Below, in pieces: positions 1 through 9,856 of a stretch of 64,000 bases of DNA (position 1 is the stretch's first letter; every line of letters begins with the position of its first letter). Below the pieces are notes generated by a model. It ran no database searches. It was given only the letters and a program-made list of their open reading frames with translations, and was not told where the DNA came from. The position numbers and the translations under genes are program-made. The DNA is from Pirellula staleyi DSM 6068 (GTDB lineage: Bacteria; Planctomycetota; Planctomycetia; Pirellulales; Pirellulaceae): positions 1 to 64,000 of the forward strand of contig CAMCMB010000006.1 of assembly GCA_945875845.1 (NCBI GenBank). The letters are read 5' to 3'.

Positions 1-1
1 T

Positions 2-277
2 TCGACCAAGGGCGACACATTCTCGGTGAATTGCATTCGCAAGCTCTTTCAGTGCTTTCGCTGCAAGCAGGGCGGCAATCTTCTGGATCTGTGGAGTCGC
101 TACTTCAAGATCGACACAAACACGGCAGCCGTTGAGTTGAGCAAGAATCATCGCGACCGCTCAAGTTCCACATCTAGCAACTCGGAATCGCCACCACACC
201 GGCCACCACACCGGCCACCATCCAACCAGCCAAACCGGAAAGGTTGCACAATTCCTGGCCGGAATCGACAATGCTAG
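2..277 (+). CDS. C-terminal part of a CHC2 zinc-finger (DNA-primase-like) protein, cut by the window edge
   Basis: The frame is open from base 2 to the TAG at 275-277, so the N-terminus lies outside the window. The first visible residues, GDTFSVN...LFQCFRCKQGGNLLDLW, match the second half of a CHC2 zinc finger (F-S-V-N, then C-F-x-C-x-x-G-G), the fold at the N-terminus of DnaG primases and of primase-like proteins in mobile elements. About 35 residues later the sequence becomes low complexity, with a PPHRPPHRPP stretch encoded by a 12-bp tandem repeat, and ends. A DnaG would continue with a TOPRIM domain, so this is either a small stand-alone CHC2 protein or a decayed remnant. Zinc-finger assignment is fairly secure; function is not. 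Confidence 0.6.
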   Translation, partial: STKGDTFSVNCIRKLFQCFRCKQGGNLLDLWSRYFKIDTNTAAVELSKNHRDRSSSTSSNSESPPHRPPHRPPSNQPNRKGCTIPGRNRQC

Positions 278-591
278 GGCGAAGGTCAAATACCACTGGC
301 ATAAAGCCAGATGGCATGCATCGAATGCCCCTGGGGTTACCCTCTCATGTTTACCCACATCTTTTGATCTTGCTACCCTCGCCCTGGTCGCGGCTGGTCG
401 CGGGGAGAGGGGGAGAAAACGTGCTGGGATCACGCAAATCCATTGGGATTTCGAGTCTAGCGTGTTCTGAAATGTGGGTAAAGATGAGGCGAGCGCGCCC
501 ATGCCACTTGCGAAGATCCGTATCGCCGCAACACGCCCTTCGTGCCTCAGGGCGTGCCACCTTCATCGAACTGTCACCCGAATCGAACCGC
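278..591. other. Intergenic gap with an inverted repeat; no gene seen
   Basis: No convincing coding sequence. The notable feature is a 17-bp inverted repeat (one mismatch) at 344-360 and 472-488 with core tttacccacat / atgtgggtaaa. Between the arms lies a C/G-rich stretch of the ctcgccc...gggagaggg type, similar to short repeats elsewhere in the window. It may be a small palindromic element or the transcript end of the CHC2 frame. Confidence 0.5.
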
Positions 592-3500
592 TTAGCGGCG
601 GATGGTTGTGGGTTTTTCTTCTGCCAATTGCTCTGAAGGTAGATAACCGATGAAGCACAAAAGATCGCGGATTTCGGTGGGTGTCAGTGGATCCAACAAG
701 CCTGCGGGCATTGCTGAAACCTTGCTCGGAAGCACTTCGTCAATTTCGCTTTCCGTCAAGTGGATCTCTTTGTTTTCGTTCGTTCGCACGGTAAGGCCCG
801 TTGCGGTTCGAACGACGATCCCTGTGTGAACTTGCCCACTGATCGTTAGGATTTTCTTGGAAGCATATTGATCGCTGATAATGTGTGACGGAAAAAGTGT
901 TGATTCCAGGAATTCGGTCCGCGTGAACCGCCTTGTTAGGCTTGAAAGATCGGGACCGAAACCGCTGCCGATCGAGTTCATTTTATGGCAGGCAGTGCAC
1001 CGAGCTTTGGCAAAAACTTTTGCCCCGTTTTCTCGAGCTCCGAAACGCCCTTGTTCGCCTGACAAGAATTGCTCAAGAAAACTAAGCGACCAGCGAGGCT
1101 GCTCCGTCGCCGTTGGCAGGACGGCTGCGGGTAAATCCGGAAATCGCATTTCATACCATTTCTGCCAAACAGGCATGGGTGAAAGCTTTTTGTTCGACGG
1201 GAGCTCTAACTTTTCACCGGTCCAAAACTCCATCAATCGGATCGTCGGTGTTGGATCGACCCCCGCCTCGAATAGTTTGCAACCTTGCAAAATCGTTTGC
1301 CGCAGAGCCTCAGGATCTTCGGTTGCAACGTCTATTTTCTGCAGAGCATCGCAAACGTCGGCAACGGCGAAGGAATCCAACAAGCCAATCGATCGGACCA
1401 GATAGTCCCAATTGCGTTCATCCGGCGTTTGAGCTAGCGCCAACGCGATGCTAGCTCGACGGTCCGGGCTTTTTCGCCATCTCTGTCTTAAGTACTCGAT
1501 CGCCGCTTCGTCGGACTGACGCGACAGCACGGCCGTAATCCCGGTTTTGAGTCGCTTGAAAACGTCCTCTTCCAGTCCGCCTTTGTCGATCGCTGTATCG
1601 AGTGCAATCAGCGTTGCGATTTGTTCGGATGACATTTGGTCAGGTGTTTTGAAAAGCGCAGTCAATGCTGCATTGGGATACTTTTCACCCAATCCCAAAA
1701 TGCGGATGGCTTCGGCTTCAGTCAAGTGATCGGCCAGGAGTTGAGACGTCTTCATCACGTAAAGTTGATAGGAACTTCCCCCTTTGGCCTGCTGGGCTGT
1801 TTCCAGAAACTGCAAGACGGACATTCGCTCGACAGATGTCCAATCATGAGGAATCATCGGTAAGTGCATCGAAATCAACATGCGCTCAGGCATCGGAACA
1901 TCGGATTGCAAATAAACAATTGCTTGGGGAACGATGTCGCATTGCACATGCGTCGCAAGTCGGACCAATTCGCAATTGATGGCTGAATTGCCTGCGGGGA
2001 ATTCTTTTTGCACAAGCGTTTTGATGCTATCAAGACTATTGGGTTCGATAGTACTGAGGTGCAACGCAACTTGCAGAACTCGCAACAAGTCAACGAAGTC
2101 GGCGTCGCTAACAAACCCCTGAGAAACTCGAGTGAGTGTATCCACGACGAGGAGCGCGTTTTGATTGGTGGGTTGTGATACCATCAACGCCAAGCCCGAG
2201 TTCACAGCCAAGCGATTCGAATTGTCATTGAGAAAAGTATCTTTCCAATCGTCGCTTGGAATGAGCGACAGAGCGAGCCTGCCTGCAAATCGCTCCTCAC
2301 GAATACTGCTCGCTAGTAATGGCTTCAGCTCTGCAGGCACACATTGAACGCCCAGTCGGACGATCGACTCGCAAGCAGCGATGCGAACATCGGGATTGTC
2401 GTCGCGAAGCAATTTGCGCAATTGCGATGCCGCTTCTTCGTCTTGTGTGCGAAGTCCCAGTAATCGCGCGCATTTCACTTGCACCAATTGGCTGGAGCTG
2501 TTGCTCAATTCGATCAACATCTCCGTCGGTGGAATCGGGCCAAGCAATTGCATCAAATCGAGTGCCTGCATGCGATAGCGTGCTGGATTTTCGCCGCTGT
2601 ATGCTACGCCTGCAATCTGTTCGCCCCAATCGGATCCAAGTTCTTTTTTGATAATGGCAGCCGCTTGTCGTCCGTATGCCGAGTAGATTTGCGGTTGCCG
2701 AATCGCGCGAGTGATACCTGTTCCCAGGTCTAAAACTTGGGCGGGGATATCGCCTACCCAGCGAACGCGATAGATGCCGCCATCCGTACCGCGTCCACCG
2801 GTCGAGAAGTAAAGCCAACCATCCGGACCCACTTCTAAATCGGTCACGTTCATTGGCGAACCAACTACGAATTCTTCGGCCTTCACCTTCGATTTGTCCG
2901 CGTTTTCAAGATTGAGTGAGAGTATTCTTCCTTCCGACCAATCGGCAGTGAAAACAGCACGGTGATATCTTGCCGGATACTTAAAATGGGTGTAGGTGGT
3001 TATCCCTGTTGGCGAGCCTCGCCCAGAGGTGGCGATAGACGGCTGGCGGTCCAAGAAGTACTCGGGCCAATTAGCCCAACCGCTTCGCCATCCGAATTCG
3101 CTACCTTCTCCCACGCGAAACACGCTCGTGGCCCGATGCCACACTGCGCCGATGTCCGCTTCCATGTCGCTGTCATGAACGTACAACGCACCGGAAGGAT
3201 GGAAAGTCAAGTCGTAGGCATTGCGTAATCCGCCTGCAACGATTTGTGCATTTTTCGAGGCAAGTTCGAGTCGAACCACCGTGCCACCTGGAGCTTTGAC
3301 CCCGTCGGCATGTCCCCCTGGATCTTGGAAACGAGGCTGCACAAGGTCCCCTTCATAAGCGAGTCGATACGGACTGCGATCATCGACGGGAGTTTCCAAT
3401 TGTGCTTGATTGCCAACCACGATATAGATGCAACCATCGGGACCAAAGGCGAGTTGGTGCGGACCATGTTCTCCAGGAGTCCCTTTGAACTTCAAAAGCA

Positions 3501-4578
3501 CTTCCGACTTTTCAAGCGTGCCGTTTCGATCTTCATCTATCAAACGATACACGCCAGACCCCTCTGGTCCATCCCCTGTCACGTAGACATCCCCATTCAG
3601 GGGCAGGATACCTTGGATGTTCTCGATTAACTCGCAGTAAGTGCGAGACTTTTCGGGAGTGCCATCTTTGTCTGCGTCATAGATGAGCATCAAAGGACCA
3701 CCTTCTTGCGACGCGATGATGTGTCCAAACTCATTGAAGGCCATTGCCAAGACGGAACCGATCGATGCATGCCCGATCACTTCATCTACGACGAAGCCAG
3801 GCTTTGTTGTGAATCGATCCGTAGGTGGTGGGCCTTTGCTGGAGTCGTAGTCACCCAAAGAAACGGTGACCGGGTTGGCTTGGGTTTGGCTCTCGTCGGC
3901 GGTTTGTAAGTCGGCGGTTTGGGAGTCGGGTTGTTGAGGTACCGAAACGGGACGCAAATTCGAATCAAGGGAAAGTGCGCTACCCCATTTGCTATCATCG
4001 AACCGCTGCTGTTGCCAATTTTGGGAAGCGCTTTTGCTCGCCTTCCATTCGGCGTCACTCACGACAATTCTCCACTTCCCAATCGTTGGCTTGAACATGA
4101 AGCCAACCTTGAGTCCGGCATCTTTTCCTATCCGGTTGCTCACACGAATCGCAATAAGGTTTTTTCCAGACCGAACCTCACTTGAAACATCGACGCGTTC
4201 GATCGATCGCGATGCTTTGGTTGTACCGACTTTGCGTCCGTTGACAAAAACTTCGCAAAGTTCGTTGGCTTCGAATTCGATGATCGCTTTCTCGATATCG
4301 GGCAAGTCCATCATGCGTCGGAAGTAAGCATCACCGGTGCGTTGCTGGGTATCCGAATCCGAATGCCATATCCACTCGCGTTCGGTTTTTGCGGTCGGTG
4401 ACGGAGGAACGACGACCCTTCCGGAACGTTCCTGCGCGATAGTGGTCGAATCGGACGTTGCAGCAGATAGCACTAGCAGCAACGTACTCAAGACGTGAGC
4501 AGTTCTATTTCGATAGGCAAAACCATGGATAAGTTGGCTTTTCGAAATGGGTTCGGACTGTCTTGGGCATAGTTTCAT
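592..4578 (-). CDS. PVC-type membrane-bound dehydrogenase with HEAT repeats and C-terminal cytochrome c domain
   Basis: About 1328 residues from the ATG at 4578, chosen because it follows an AAGGATGGA-like ribosome site; an ATG 39 nt upstream has none. A hydrophobic signal segment (LSTLLLVLSAATS) predicts export. Residues about 40-210 form a beta-rich sensory/carbohydrate-binding-like domain, about 230-640 an NHL/sorbosone-dehydrogenase-like propeller (FGPDGCIYI, GPDGWLYFSTGGRG), about 650-1130 HEAT-like helices, and the end holds one heme c motif CTACH at about 1194-1198 with GSGFGPDL downstream. This order is typical of the PVC-type dehydrogenase/HEAT/heme family, exported proteins thought to oxidise sugars or related compounds; substrate unknown. 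It is divergent from the DUF1549 gene at 5335. Family call is strong, biochemical role is inference. Confidence 0.88.
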   Translation of the reverse strand: MKLCPRQSEPISKSQLIHGFAYRNRTAHVLSTLLLVLSAATSDSTTIAQERSGRVVVPPSPTAKTEREWIWHSDSDTQQRTGDAYFRRMMDLPDIEKAIIEFEANELCEVFVNGRKVGTTKASRSIERVDVSSEVRSGKNLIAIRVSNRIGKDAGLKVGFMFKPTIGKWRIVVSDAEWKASKSASQNWQQQRFDDSKWGSALSLDSNLRPVSVPQQPDSQTADLQTADESQTQANPVTVSLGDYDSSKGPPPTDRFTTKPGFVVDEVIGHASIGSVLAMAFNEFGHIIASQEGGPLMLIYDADKDGTPEKSRTYCELIENIQGILPLNGDVYVTGDGPEGSGVYRLIDEDRNGTLEKSEVLLKFKGTPGEHGPHQLAFGPDGCIYIVVGNQAQLETPVDDRSPYRLAYEGDLVQPRFQDPGGHADGVKAPGGTVVRLELASKNAQIVAGGLRNAYDLTFHPSGALYVHDSDMEADIGAVWHRATSVFRVGEGSEFGWRSGWANWPEYFLDRQPSIATSGRGSPTGITTYTHFKYPARYHRAVFTADWSEGRILSLNLENADKSKVKAEEFVVGSPMNVTDLEVGPDGWLYFSTGGRGTDGGIYRVRWVGDIPAQVLDLGTGITRAIRQPQIYSAYGRQAAAIIKKELGSDWGEQIAGVAYSGENPARYRMQALDLMQLLGPIPPTEMLIELSNSSSQLVQVKCARLLGLRTQDEEAASQLRKLLRDDNPDVRIAACESIVRLGVQCVPAELKPLLASSIREERFAGRLALSLIPSDDWKDTFLNDNSNRLAVNSGLALMVSQPTNQNALLVVDTLTRVSQGFVSDADFVDLLRVLQVALHLSTIEPNSLDSIKTLVQKEFPAGNSAINCELVRLATHVQCDIVPQAIVYLQSDVPMPERMLISMHLPMIPHDWTSVERMSVLQFLETAQQAKGGSSYQLYVMKTSQLLADHLTEAEAIRILGLGEKYPNAALTALFKTPDQMSSEQIATLIALDTAIDKGGLEEDVFKRLKTGITAVLSRQSDEAAIEYLRQRWRKSPDRRASIALALAQTPDERNWDYLVRSIGLLDSFAVADVCDALQKIDVATEDPEALRQTILQGCKLFEAGVDPTPTIRLMEFWTGEKLELPSNKKLSPMPVWQKWYEMRFPDLPAAVLPTATEQPRWSLSFLEQFLSGEQGRFGARENGAKVFAKARCTACHKMNSIGSGFGPDLSSLTRRFTRTEFLESTLFPSHIISDQYASKKILTISGQVHTGIVVRTATGLTVRTNENKEIHLTESEIDEVLPSKVSAMPAGLLDPLTPTEIRDLLCFIGYLPSEQLAEEKPTTIRR

Positions 4579-4617
4579 AGCCGTTTTCCATCCTTGGAAA
4601 ATGAGCAATCGTCGCAA

Positions 4618-5334
4618 TTGCGCATGGACGCGTCTTGCAAAAAATTGAATTGAGTTTAGGCGCGGTTAGGCAACGCACATCGCGTTCGAACTTAAGCGAT
4701 GTTGGTTCTTGACTGCAATAGCAATACGTTCACAATGCAATAGCTGTTTTAACAGCTCCCTAACACTTTAGCGATGTCGAAAATGTAACTTGCTAGCCTT
4801 GCTAACCTTGAATTCTTCTTGAATCGGGTTTTTGAAGTTGTACATGGATTGAGCAGGTACATAAAAGTTTGTTCGCTTAATTCACGTGGCAGCGTCTCTT
4901 CGCGACGCTGATTGCCGGTAGTCACCGAGAGGCTCGCCTACGTGGTTATGTATATCTATTTGTGCTTGGGTGCTGACCGTGCCGATTTCGCTGACCGTGC
5001 CGATTTCGCTGAAATCAGCCTAAGTAGGTCGATTTCTTTGAAATCGACGAGCCCGTTCGGCGATAAGGCGACCACTAGATAGGCGACAACTAGATATCCG
5101 TACCGGAGGCTTACAAGACAGGGCCCAACCCCGCCCCCGTGGTATCGACAACACCGCCGCCCCTCTAAAAATCATGGGACCTAGCCGCAGAAGTTGTCGA
5201 TTTTTTGGTAACTTTTGCAAAACAGGCTTATTTGACTATGGATTCCCATCCAACGAATGGCGACAATTGAGTGTTCTCCCCGCCGACTTCAGCGATGCCT
5301 TGCTGAGCCCACCGACAACGACCCACTAAGCCGA
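4618..5334. other. Divergent intergenic region with hairpins and short tandem repeats
   Basis: About 700 bp separate two outward-facing genes, so promoters for both should lie here, though I see no convincing -35/-10 pair. Visible structures: a hairpin cagcgtc-loop-gacgctg at 4890-4910; an 18-bp perfect tandem duplication (gctgaccgtgccgatttc) at 4972-5007; and a strong palindrome gtcgatttc-ttt-gaaatcgac at 5029-5049. The remaining open frames have no recognisable protein features. Confidence 0.5.
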
Positions 5335-6993
5335 ATGCTTCGGATCATGATGACCTTTCAAATGACCCAATGGTTGGGATTGGTTTGCGTACTGACGTGC
5401 TTTACGAAGTGTGTTTGCGTCTCGGAGTGCGTCGCCGACGACAAGCTTGCATTGTCGGTTTCCATCGACCAAAACCTTCAGCAGACGTTTGAGAACGTGG
5501 GCGTCACTCCAGCGCCGCTGGTCGGCGATTCTGAGTTCGCGAGACGAGTCACTTTGGATCTCGCGGGTCGAATACCGACTCCCAGGGAATTGAAGGAGTT
5601 TCTTGCGGATACGGAGATTGGAAAGCGAGAGCGACTCGTGGACGAGCTCATGGTAAGCGAGGACTATGCATTTCATGCTCGCAACGAATTGGATATCCAA
5701 TTGTTGGCGCGTTTGCAGTGGAATAACGACTGGAGAGCATATTTGTTGCAAGCAACGCGCGAGCACCGCACTTGGAATCGTGTGTTCTGCGAGATTCTTT
5801 TGCCAGAAAAAATGCGTCCAGAGGACAAAGGGGCCGTAGCCTTTCTCAAGCAACGGGCCAATGATTTGGATGCCATGACCAACGATACGAGTACCTTGTT
5901 CTTCGGCGTGAACATCGCCTGCGCCAAGTGCCACGACCATCCGTTGGTAGCAGACTGGCATCAGGACCATTACTTTGGATTCGCAAAATTCTTTAAACGA
6001 ACGTTTGCGACTCGAAGTGGGTTGATGGCAGAGCGATTTGACGGAGACCTGAAATTCACGACTACCGCGGGCGAGGAGAAGCGTGCGGCTTTCATGTTTT
6101 TGAACGGCGAATCGATTGTGGAACCAGAGTTGTCGCGATCCGCCGAGGAATGGACGGAGATTCGCGCGAAAATCAAACAAGCCGAGTCGAACGACAAAGC
6201 CGACCCTCCACCAACCCCTTCGTTTAGCCCGCGTGAGCAGATGGTTTCCTTTGCCTTGGACTCAAGCAAATCGAATTTGTTGGCTAGAAATGCGGCCAAT
6301 CGCATTTGGGCGAGGCTGATGGGACGTGGTTTGATTCATCCCGTAGACCAAATGCACTCGGAAAATCCTGCAAGCCATCCCGAGCTTCTCAACGATCTTG
6401 CAAACGAGCTTGCGGATCACGATTATGACACGAGACCCTTGATTCGCGGCATCGTGCTCAGCGATGCCTATGCGCGAGGTTCGCTTCTTCCTGACTCAGC
6501 GCAACTTCCCTCGCCGGAATGGTTCGCAGTCCGGGCGGCTCGTCCACTGACTCCATTTCAGTACGCACTGTCTTTGTGGATCGCGTCGAAAAATCCAGAC
6601 TCGCTTCCGGGCAGAGAGAAGCCAGCCGATTGGCCTAAGATCCGCGAGCAATGGGAGCAGCGTGCGGAACAGTTTGCCCGACGCTTTGAGATTCCGGAGG
6701 AGCACTTCCAAGTCTCGGTGGAAGAGGCCTTACTACTGAGCAACAGCCCCCAGGTGGAAGGCGAGTTCTTGAGGAATCAATCGGATACATTAGTAGGATA
6801 TCTTCAATCGGTCGGCGACGAACAAGAAATCATCAATGCGGGGTTTTTCAATGTTTTGGGTCGCGCTCCCAAGGAAGACGAACGAGCCGTTGTTCGTCTT
6901 TATTTAGGAGGCCGATTGGATCGACGCGATCAGGCGGTACAACAGTGGGTGTGGGCCTTGTTAACATCCGCCGAATTTCGCTTTAACCATTAA
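5335..6993 (+). CDS. Exported DUF1549/DUF1553 planctomycete protein with a CxxCH motif
   Basis: 552 residues from the ATG at 5335, which puts a hydrophobic, Cys-containing signal peptide (WLGLVCVLTCFTKCVCV) at the N-terminus; upstream in-frame ATGs would bury it. The N-terminal half shows the DUF1549 pattern: FARRVTLDLAGRIPTPREL, then a CAKCHDHP heme/metal motif at about 196-203. The second half (SNLLARNAANRIWARLMGRGL, HPELLNDLANEL, AYARGS) is DUF1553. The pair is very common in Planctomycetes and almost always next to a DUF1501 gene, as here (next start 23 bp downstream). Function is not established; a role in secreted polysaccharide/sulfatase metabolism is often assumed from context only. 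Confidence 0.88.
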   Translation: MLRIMMTFQMTQWLGLVCVLTCFTKCVCVSECVADDKLALSVSIDQNLQQTFENVGVTPAPLVGDSEFARRVTLDLAGRIPTPRELKEFLADTEIGKRERLVDELMVSEDYAFHARNELDIQLLARLQWNNDWRAYLLQATREHRTWNRVFCEILLPEKMRPEDKGAVAFLKQRANDLDAMTNDTSTLFFGVNIACAKCHDHPLVADWHQDHYFGFAKFFKRTFATRSGLMAERFDGDLKFTTTAGEEKRAAFMFLNGESIVEPELSRSAEEWTEIRAKIKQAESNDKADPPPTPSFSPREQMVSFALDSSKSNLLARNAANRIWARLMGRGLIHPVDQMHSENPASHPELLNDLANELADHDYDTRPLIRGIVLSDAYARGSLLPDSAQLPSPEWFAVRAARPLTPFQYALSLWIASKNPDSLPGREKPADWPKIREQWEQRAEQFARRFEIPEEHFQVSVEEALLLSNSPQVEGEFLRNQSDTLVGYLQSVGDEQEIINAGFFNVLGRAPKEDERAVVRLYLGGRLDRRDQAVQQWVWALLTSAEFRFNH

Positions 6994-7016
6994 CTTGCTG
7001 GGATAGGTGTATCGTG

Positions 7017-8300
7017 ATGAAAATCGACCCAAGCGTTTGCCTTACTCGACGCCGGTTGCTCGGCGCGGCTGCGATCGGTGCATCGGGTATGGCGGCCAAT
7101 ATGGCGCAAGTGGAACTGCTCAGTCAGCCAGCCTTTGCCGAACAACTCCAGCAGGCCGACAAGAGTGTGATCCTCTTGTGGCTCGCAGGCGGCGCAAGCC
7201 AATTGGAAACTTGGGACCCCAAGCCGGGGCGTCCAACCGGCGGCCCGTTCGCAAAAATACAGACATGCATTCCGGGAATTGAAATCAGCGAACTGCTTCC
7301 GAAAATGTCTTCGAGATTGCATGAGACAGCGATCATTCGTTCGTTGAATACGAAGATTGCGGATCACGGTCAAGCGTATGAGGTCATGGACACAGGGCGC
7401 ATCCGCGAACCTGGCGTTCAGTTTCCGCATCTTGGGGCGATCATTGCGCATGAGTTAGCCAACTCCCACAGCGATGTACCGGATTACGTCGAAATGTATA
7501 CGTCAACGGAAGGGCGTCGCAAAGGCGCTGCCGGATATCTGGGCGCTCGCTACAACCCCATGTTCTTGACCGAGAGCATGATGCCTGAGAACTTGAAACG
7601 CCTGGAATCGATTCGAGATGCAGACCATCAAGAGCGAGCGGATTTGCAGCGATACCTCTCGCAGCAGTTCAGCATGAAGCTCCGAAACCCCATCGTCGAT
7701 AGTCACAACACTGCTTTTCAACGCGTGCGGGGACTCATGTCAAGCGACTATCTCTTTGACATCGAACGCGAATCGCGAGCCATGCGCGACCATTACGGTC
7801 CAACTCAATTTGGAGAACAATGCCTCATCGCGCGCCGTCTGGCGGAAGCGGGCGTGCCATTTGTCAAAGTCGCCCGCGCTTGGTGGGATAGCCACGGCCA
7901 GAACTTTGAGACGCATCAGGAGCTATGTGCCGATCTTGATTTCGTCATGGCGGCTCTTCTGGATGATCTCAAGCAGCGGGGCATGCTGGAGCGAACACTT
8001 GTCATCACGCTTGGTGAATTTGGCCGAACGCCTCAGATCAACGGCAGTCTGGGACGCGACCATTTCGCCAGCGCATGGAGTTGCACACTCTCCGGCTGTG
8101 GTATTCGAGGTGGTAGCGTCTACGGCAAGACGGATGAGGATGGGAAAACCGTTGTGGAAGGTGAAACGAATGCAGGCGATCTCTTTGCTACCATCTTGGC
8201 CGCACTCGGGATCGATCCGAAGAAAGAAATCATGCTGGGCAGCCGCCCAATTCCGTTGGCGGATTTCGGCAGCAAACCCATTCAAGAAATTCTCGCCTAG
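7017..8300 (+). CDS. DUF1501 family Tat-exported protein
   Basis: 427 residues; the ATG at 7017 is preferred over the overlapping GTG because gggatagg sits at a suitable distance. The N-terminus carries a twin-arginine signal (TRRRLLGAAAIGASG). Family hallmarks follow: ILLWLAGGASQLETWDPKP, the ADHGQAYE region, and a C-terminal metal-site-like stretch (TLGEFGRTPQINGSLGRDH) typical of DUF1501, distantly related to the alkaline phosphatase/sulfatase superfamily. It directly follows the DUF1549/DUF1553 gene, the standard planctomycete pairing, suggesting a two-gene transcript whose products act together outside the cytoplasm. Enzymatic activity is unproven for the family. Confidence 0.9.
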   Translation: MKIDPSVCLTRRRLLGAAAIGASGMAANMAQVELLSQPAFAEQLQQADKSVILLWLAGGASQLETWDPKPGRPTGGPFAKIQTCIPGIEISELLPKMSSRLHETAIIRSLNTKIADHGQAYEVMDTGRIREPGVQFPHLGAIIAHELANSHSDVPDYVEMYTSTEGRRKGAAGYLGARYNPMFLTESMMPENLKRLESIRDADHQERADLQRYLSQQFSMKLRNPIVDSHNTAFQRVRGLMSSDYLFDIERESRAMRDHYGPTQFGEQCLIARRLAEAGVPFVKVARAWWDSHGQNFETHQELCADLDFVMAALLDDLKQRGMLERTLVITLGEFGRTPQINGSLGRDHFASAWSCTLSGCGIRGGSVYGKTDEDGKTVVEGETNAGDLFATILAALGIDPKKEIMLGSRPIPLADFGSKPIQEILA

Positions 8301-8302
8301 TA

Positions 8303-8355
8303 AAGTGGCATAAGCTTCCAGCTTGTGATTAAGTGGCATAAGCTTCCAGCTTGTG
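8303..8355. repeat. Two tandem copies of a 25-bp repeat
   Basis: The sequence aagtggcataagcttccagc plus ttgtg occurs at 8303-8327 and again at 8331-8355, separated by att. Each copy contains an imperfect palindrome around aagcttccagctt. It lies between the DUF1501 and WD40 genes. Confidence 0.85.
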
Positions 8356-8440
8356 GCTGAAATCGTACCACACACGATGTCAAATACCCATTGATCGAAT
8401 GGATCGAACGATCCTGAGATCCTCAGTGAAGGAAATAAAG

Positions 8441-9469
8441 ATGTCCGATGTTTTGACGCGAGATATGAAGACTTTCAAACGAACTCGGGAGATTCGATCC
8501 ACCGACATTCTGTTCGCGATCGCCAACCGCCCGGATCGCCAGTCGGTGCTGCTCGGGAGCTCGGATTCGGGTGTCTATGAACTGGATTTAACAGTTGAGA
8601 AGCCCGAGCGGATCAAGTTCTCTGGCCCAGGACATCGAAGCTACGTCACAGGCATCGCAGTCATGGATTCGCAAGCGGTGAGTTGCGGTTACGATGGTCA
8701 ACTAGTTTGGTGGGACCTGCAGACACGCCAAGCGATTCGAACGATAGACGCTCACGACAAGTGGATTCGCCGGCTTATGTCTGTCCCAAGCAGAAACGCC
8801 TTCGTTTCGGTGGCCGACGATATGCGTTGTCGTGTTTGGGATGCGGGGAGCGGGGAGAGGATCGCGGACTTTACTGATCATAAAGCGATGACGGAGCATC
8901 ATTTTCCTTCGATGTTGTATGCCGTCGCCGCCTCACCCGATGGTCGCTGGATTGCAACCGGGGATCGGGTTGGCCACATCGCCATTTGGGACACACAGAC
9001 ATGGGCAAAGAAAGCGGAGCTTGAAGCGCCCGTGATGTATACCTGGGATCCGAAAGCGAGGCGGCACTCGATAGGCGGGATCAGGAGCCTTGCCTTTTCG
9101 CCGGACAGTTCCCAGCTTGCAGTCGGCGGGACAGGCAAGATTAACAACATTGATCATTTGGAAGGTCGATCCAGGTTAGAAGTGTTTGATTGGCATAAAG
9201 GAACGCGGCTGCATGAATTCGAAGACGAAAAAAGAAAAGGATTGGTTGAGCAAATCGTTTGGATACCTGGCACCACTTGGATATTGGCAGTTGGGGGAGA
9301 CAACAAAGGTTTTTTGACCTTCTTCGACACGGCCACCAATACGATGTTGCATCAGGATGGCTGCGAGGGACACATTCACGGCGTCACTTGGGATGCCAAT
9401 GTTGCGTCGCTGCTGGTTGCAGCCCACGAACGGGTCGAAGTGTGGTCATGGGAAAAAACCGCCGTTTGA
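8441..9469 (+). CDS. WD40-repeat protein
   Basis: 342 residues from the ATG at 8441, preceded by gaaggaaataaag, a reasonable ribosome site; the frame extends 30 codons upstream without support. Successive blades are visible by their WD-like ends: VWWDLQTRQAIRTID, CRVWDAGSGERIADF, IAIWDTQTWAKKAEL, LEVFDWHKGTRLHEF, VEVWSWEK. There is no signal peptide, so it is probably cytoplasmic or exported with partners. It follows the DUF1549-DUF1501 pair, and a second WD40 gene accompanies the related module at 20130, so the association is probably functional. WD40 proteins are usually scaffolds; no enzyme motif is present. Confidence 0.85.
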   Translation: MSDVLTRDMKTFKRTREIRSTDILFAIANRPDRQSVLLGSSDSGVYELDLTVEKPERIKFSGPGHRSYVTGIAVMDSQAVSCGYDGQLVWWDLQTRQAIRTIDAHDKWIRRLMSVPSRNAFVSVADDMRCRVWDAGSGERIADFTDHKAMTEHHFPSMLYAVAASPDGRWIATGDRVGHIAIWDTQTWAKKAELEAPVMYTWDPKARRHSIGGIRSLAFSPDSSQLAVGGTGKINNIDHLEGRSRLEVFDWHKGTRLHEFEDEKRKGLVEQIVWIPGTTWILAVGGDNKGFLTFFDTATNTMLHQDGCEGHIHGVTWDANVASLLVAAHERVEVWSWEKTAV

Positions 9470-9856
9470 GCATGCATTTCATCGGGAGGGTGAGGCTCCT
9501 GCCGAACCATTGCGTCGTAAGCTCGGCAGGAGCCTCGCTCTCCCATTGATTTCCGATGGTTCGACATGTGAAAGATGTTTAGAGGGGTGGCCTCGCTCTC
9601 CCATTTTTCCAAATGATTTGTGGGGGCCAAAAGCGAGACTCCTTCCGAGCAGCACGCCTCGTTCGGCTTGTGGCACTTTTTGTGCTGATTGGCCCGCCTG
9701 CAAACGAAAAAATCGGACATGTTTTTTAGAGAAAAGTGAGATGCTTAGTTAAAAAGCGTCCATTTCCATGACGAAATAGCGAGTCGGCAATAGGAGGAGT
9801 TATACTTGACGAGATGTCCTTTTGTGTTTAGAGAACTCCAATGGCGTGTCCAATCA
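9470..9856. other. Intergenic gap occupied mostly by the 119-bp palindromic repeat
   Basis: Besides the repeat at 9484-9602 the remainder (about 9603-9856) has no clear gene. Codons upstream of 9857 in the hydrolase frame are probably leader. The promoter of the hydrolase should lie here but cannot be pinpointed. Confidence 0.4.
9484..9602. repeat. 119-bp dispersed palindromic repeat, copy 1
   Basis: Nearly identical to 21503-21621. It contains a long hairpin whose arms are gaggctcctgccga and tcggcaggagcctc, flanked by gggaggg / ctctccc, followed by a second arm agaggggtggcctcg. About five differences separate the two copies by eye. Between copies both stem and loop are conserved, which suggests a mobile or RNA-folding element rather than chance. 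Confidence 0.85.

Noticed and set aside
5020-5220. 66-codon frame in the divergent region
   Set aside because: Low support; spans a palindrome.
5326-6180. 284-codon minus-strand frame over the DUF1549 gene
   Set aside because: Antisense of a well-supported gene; no conserved motif in its translation.
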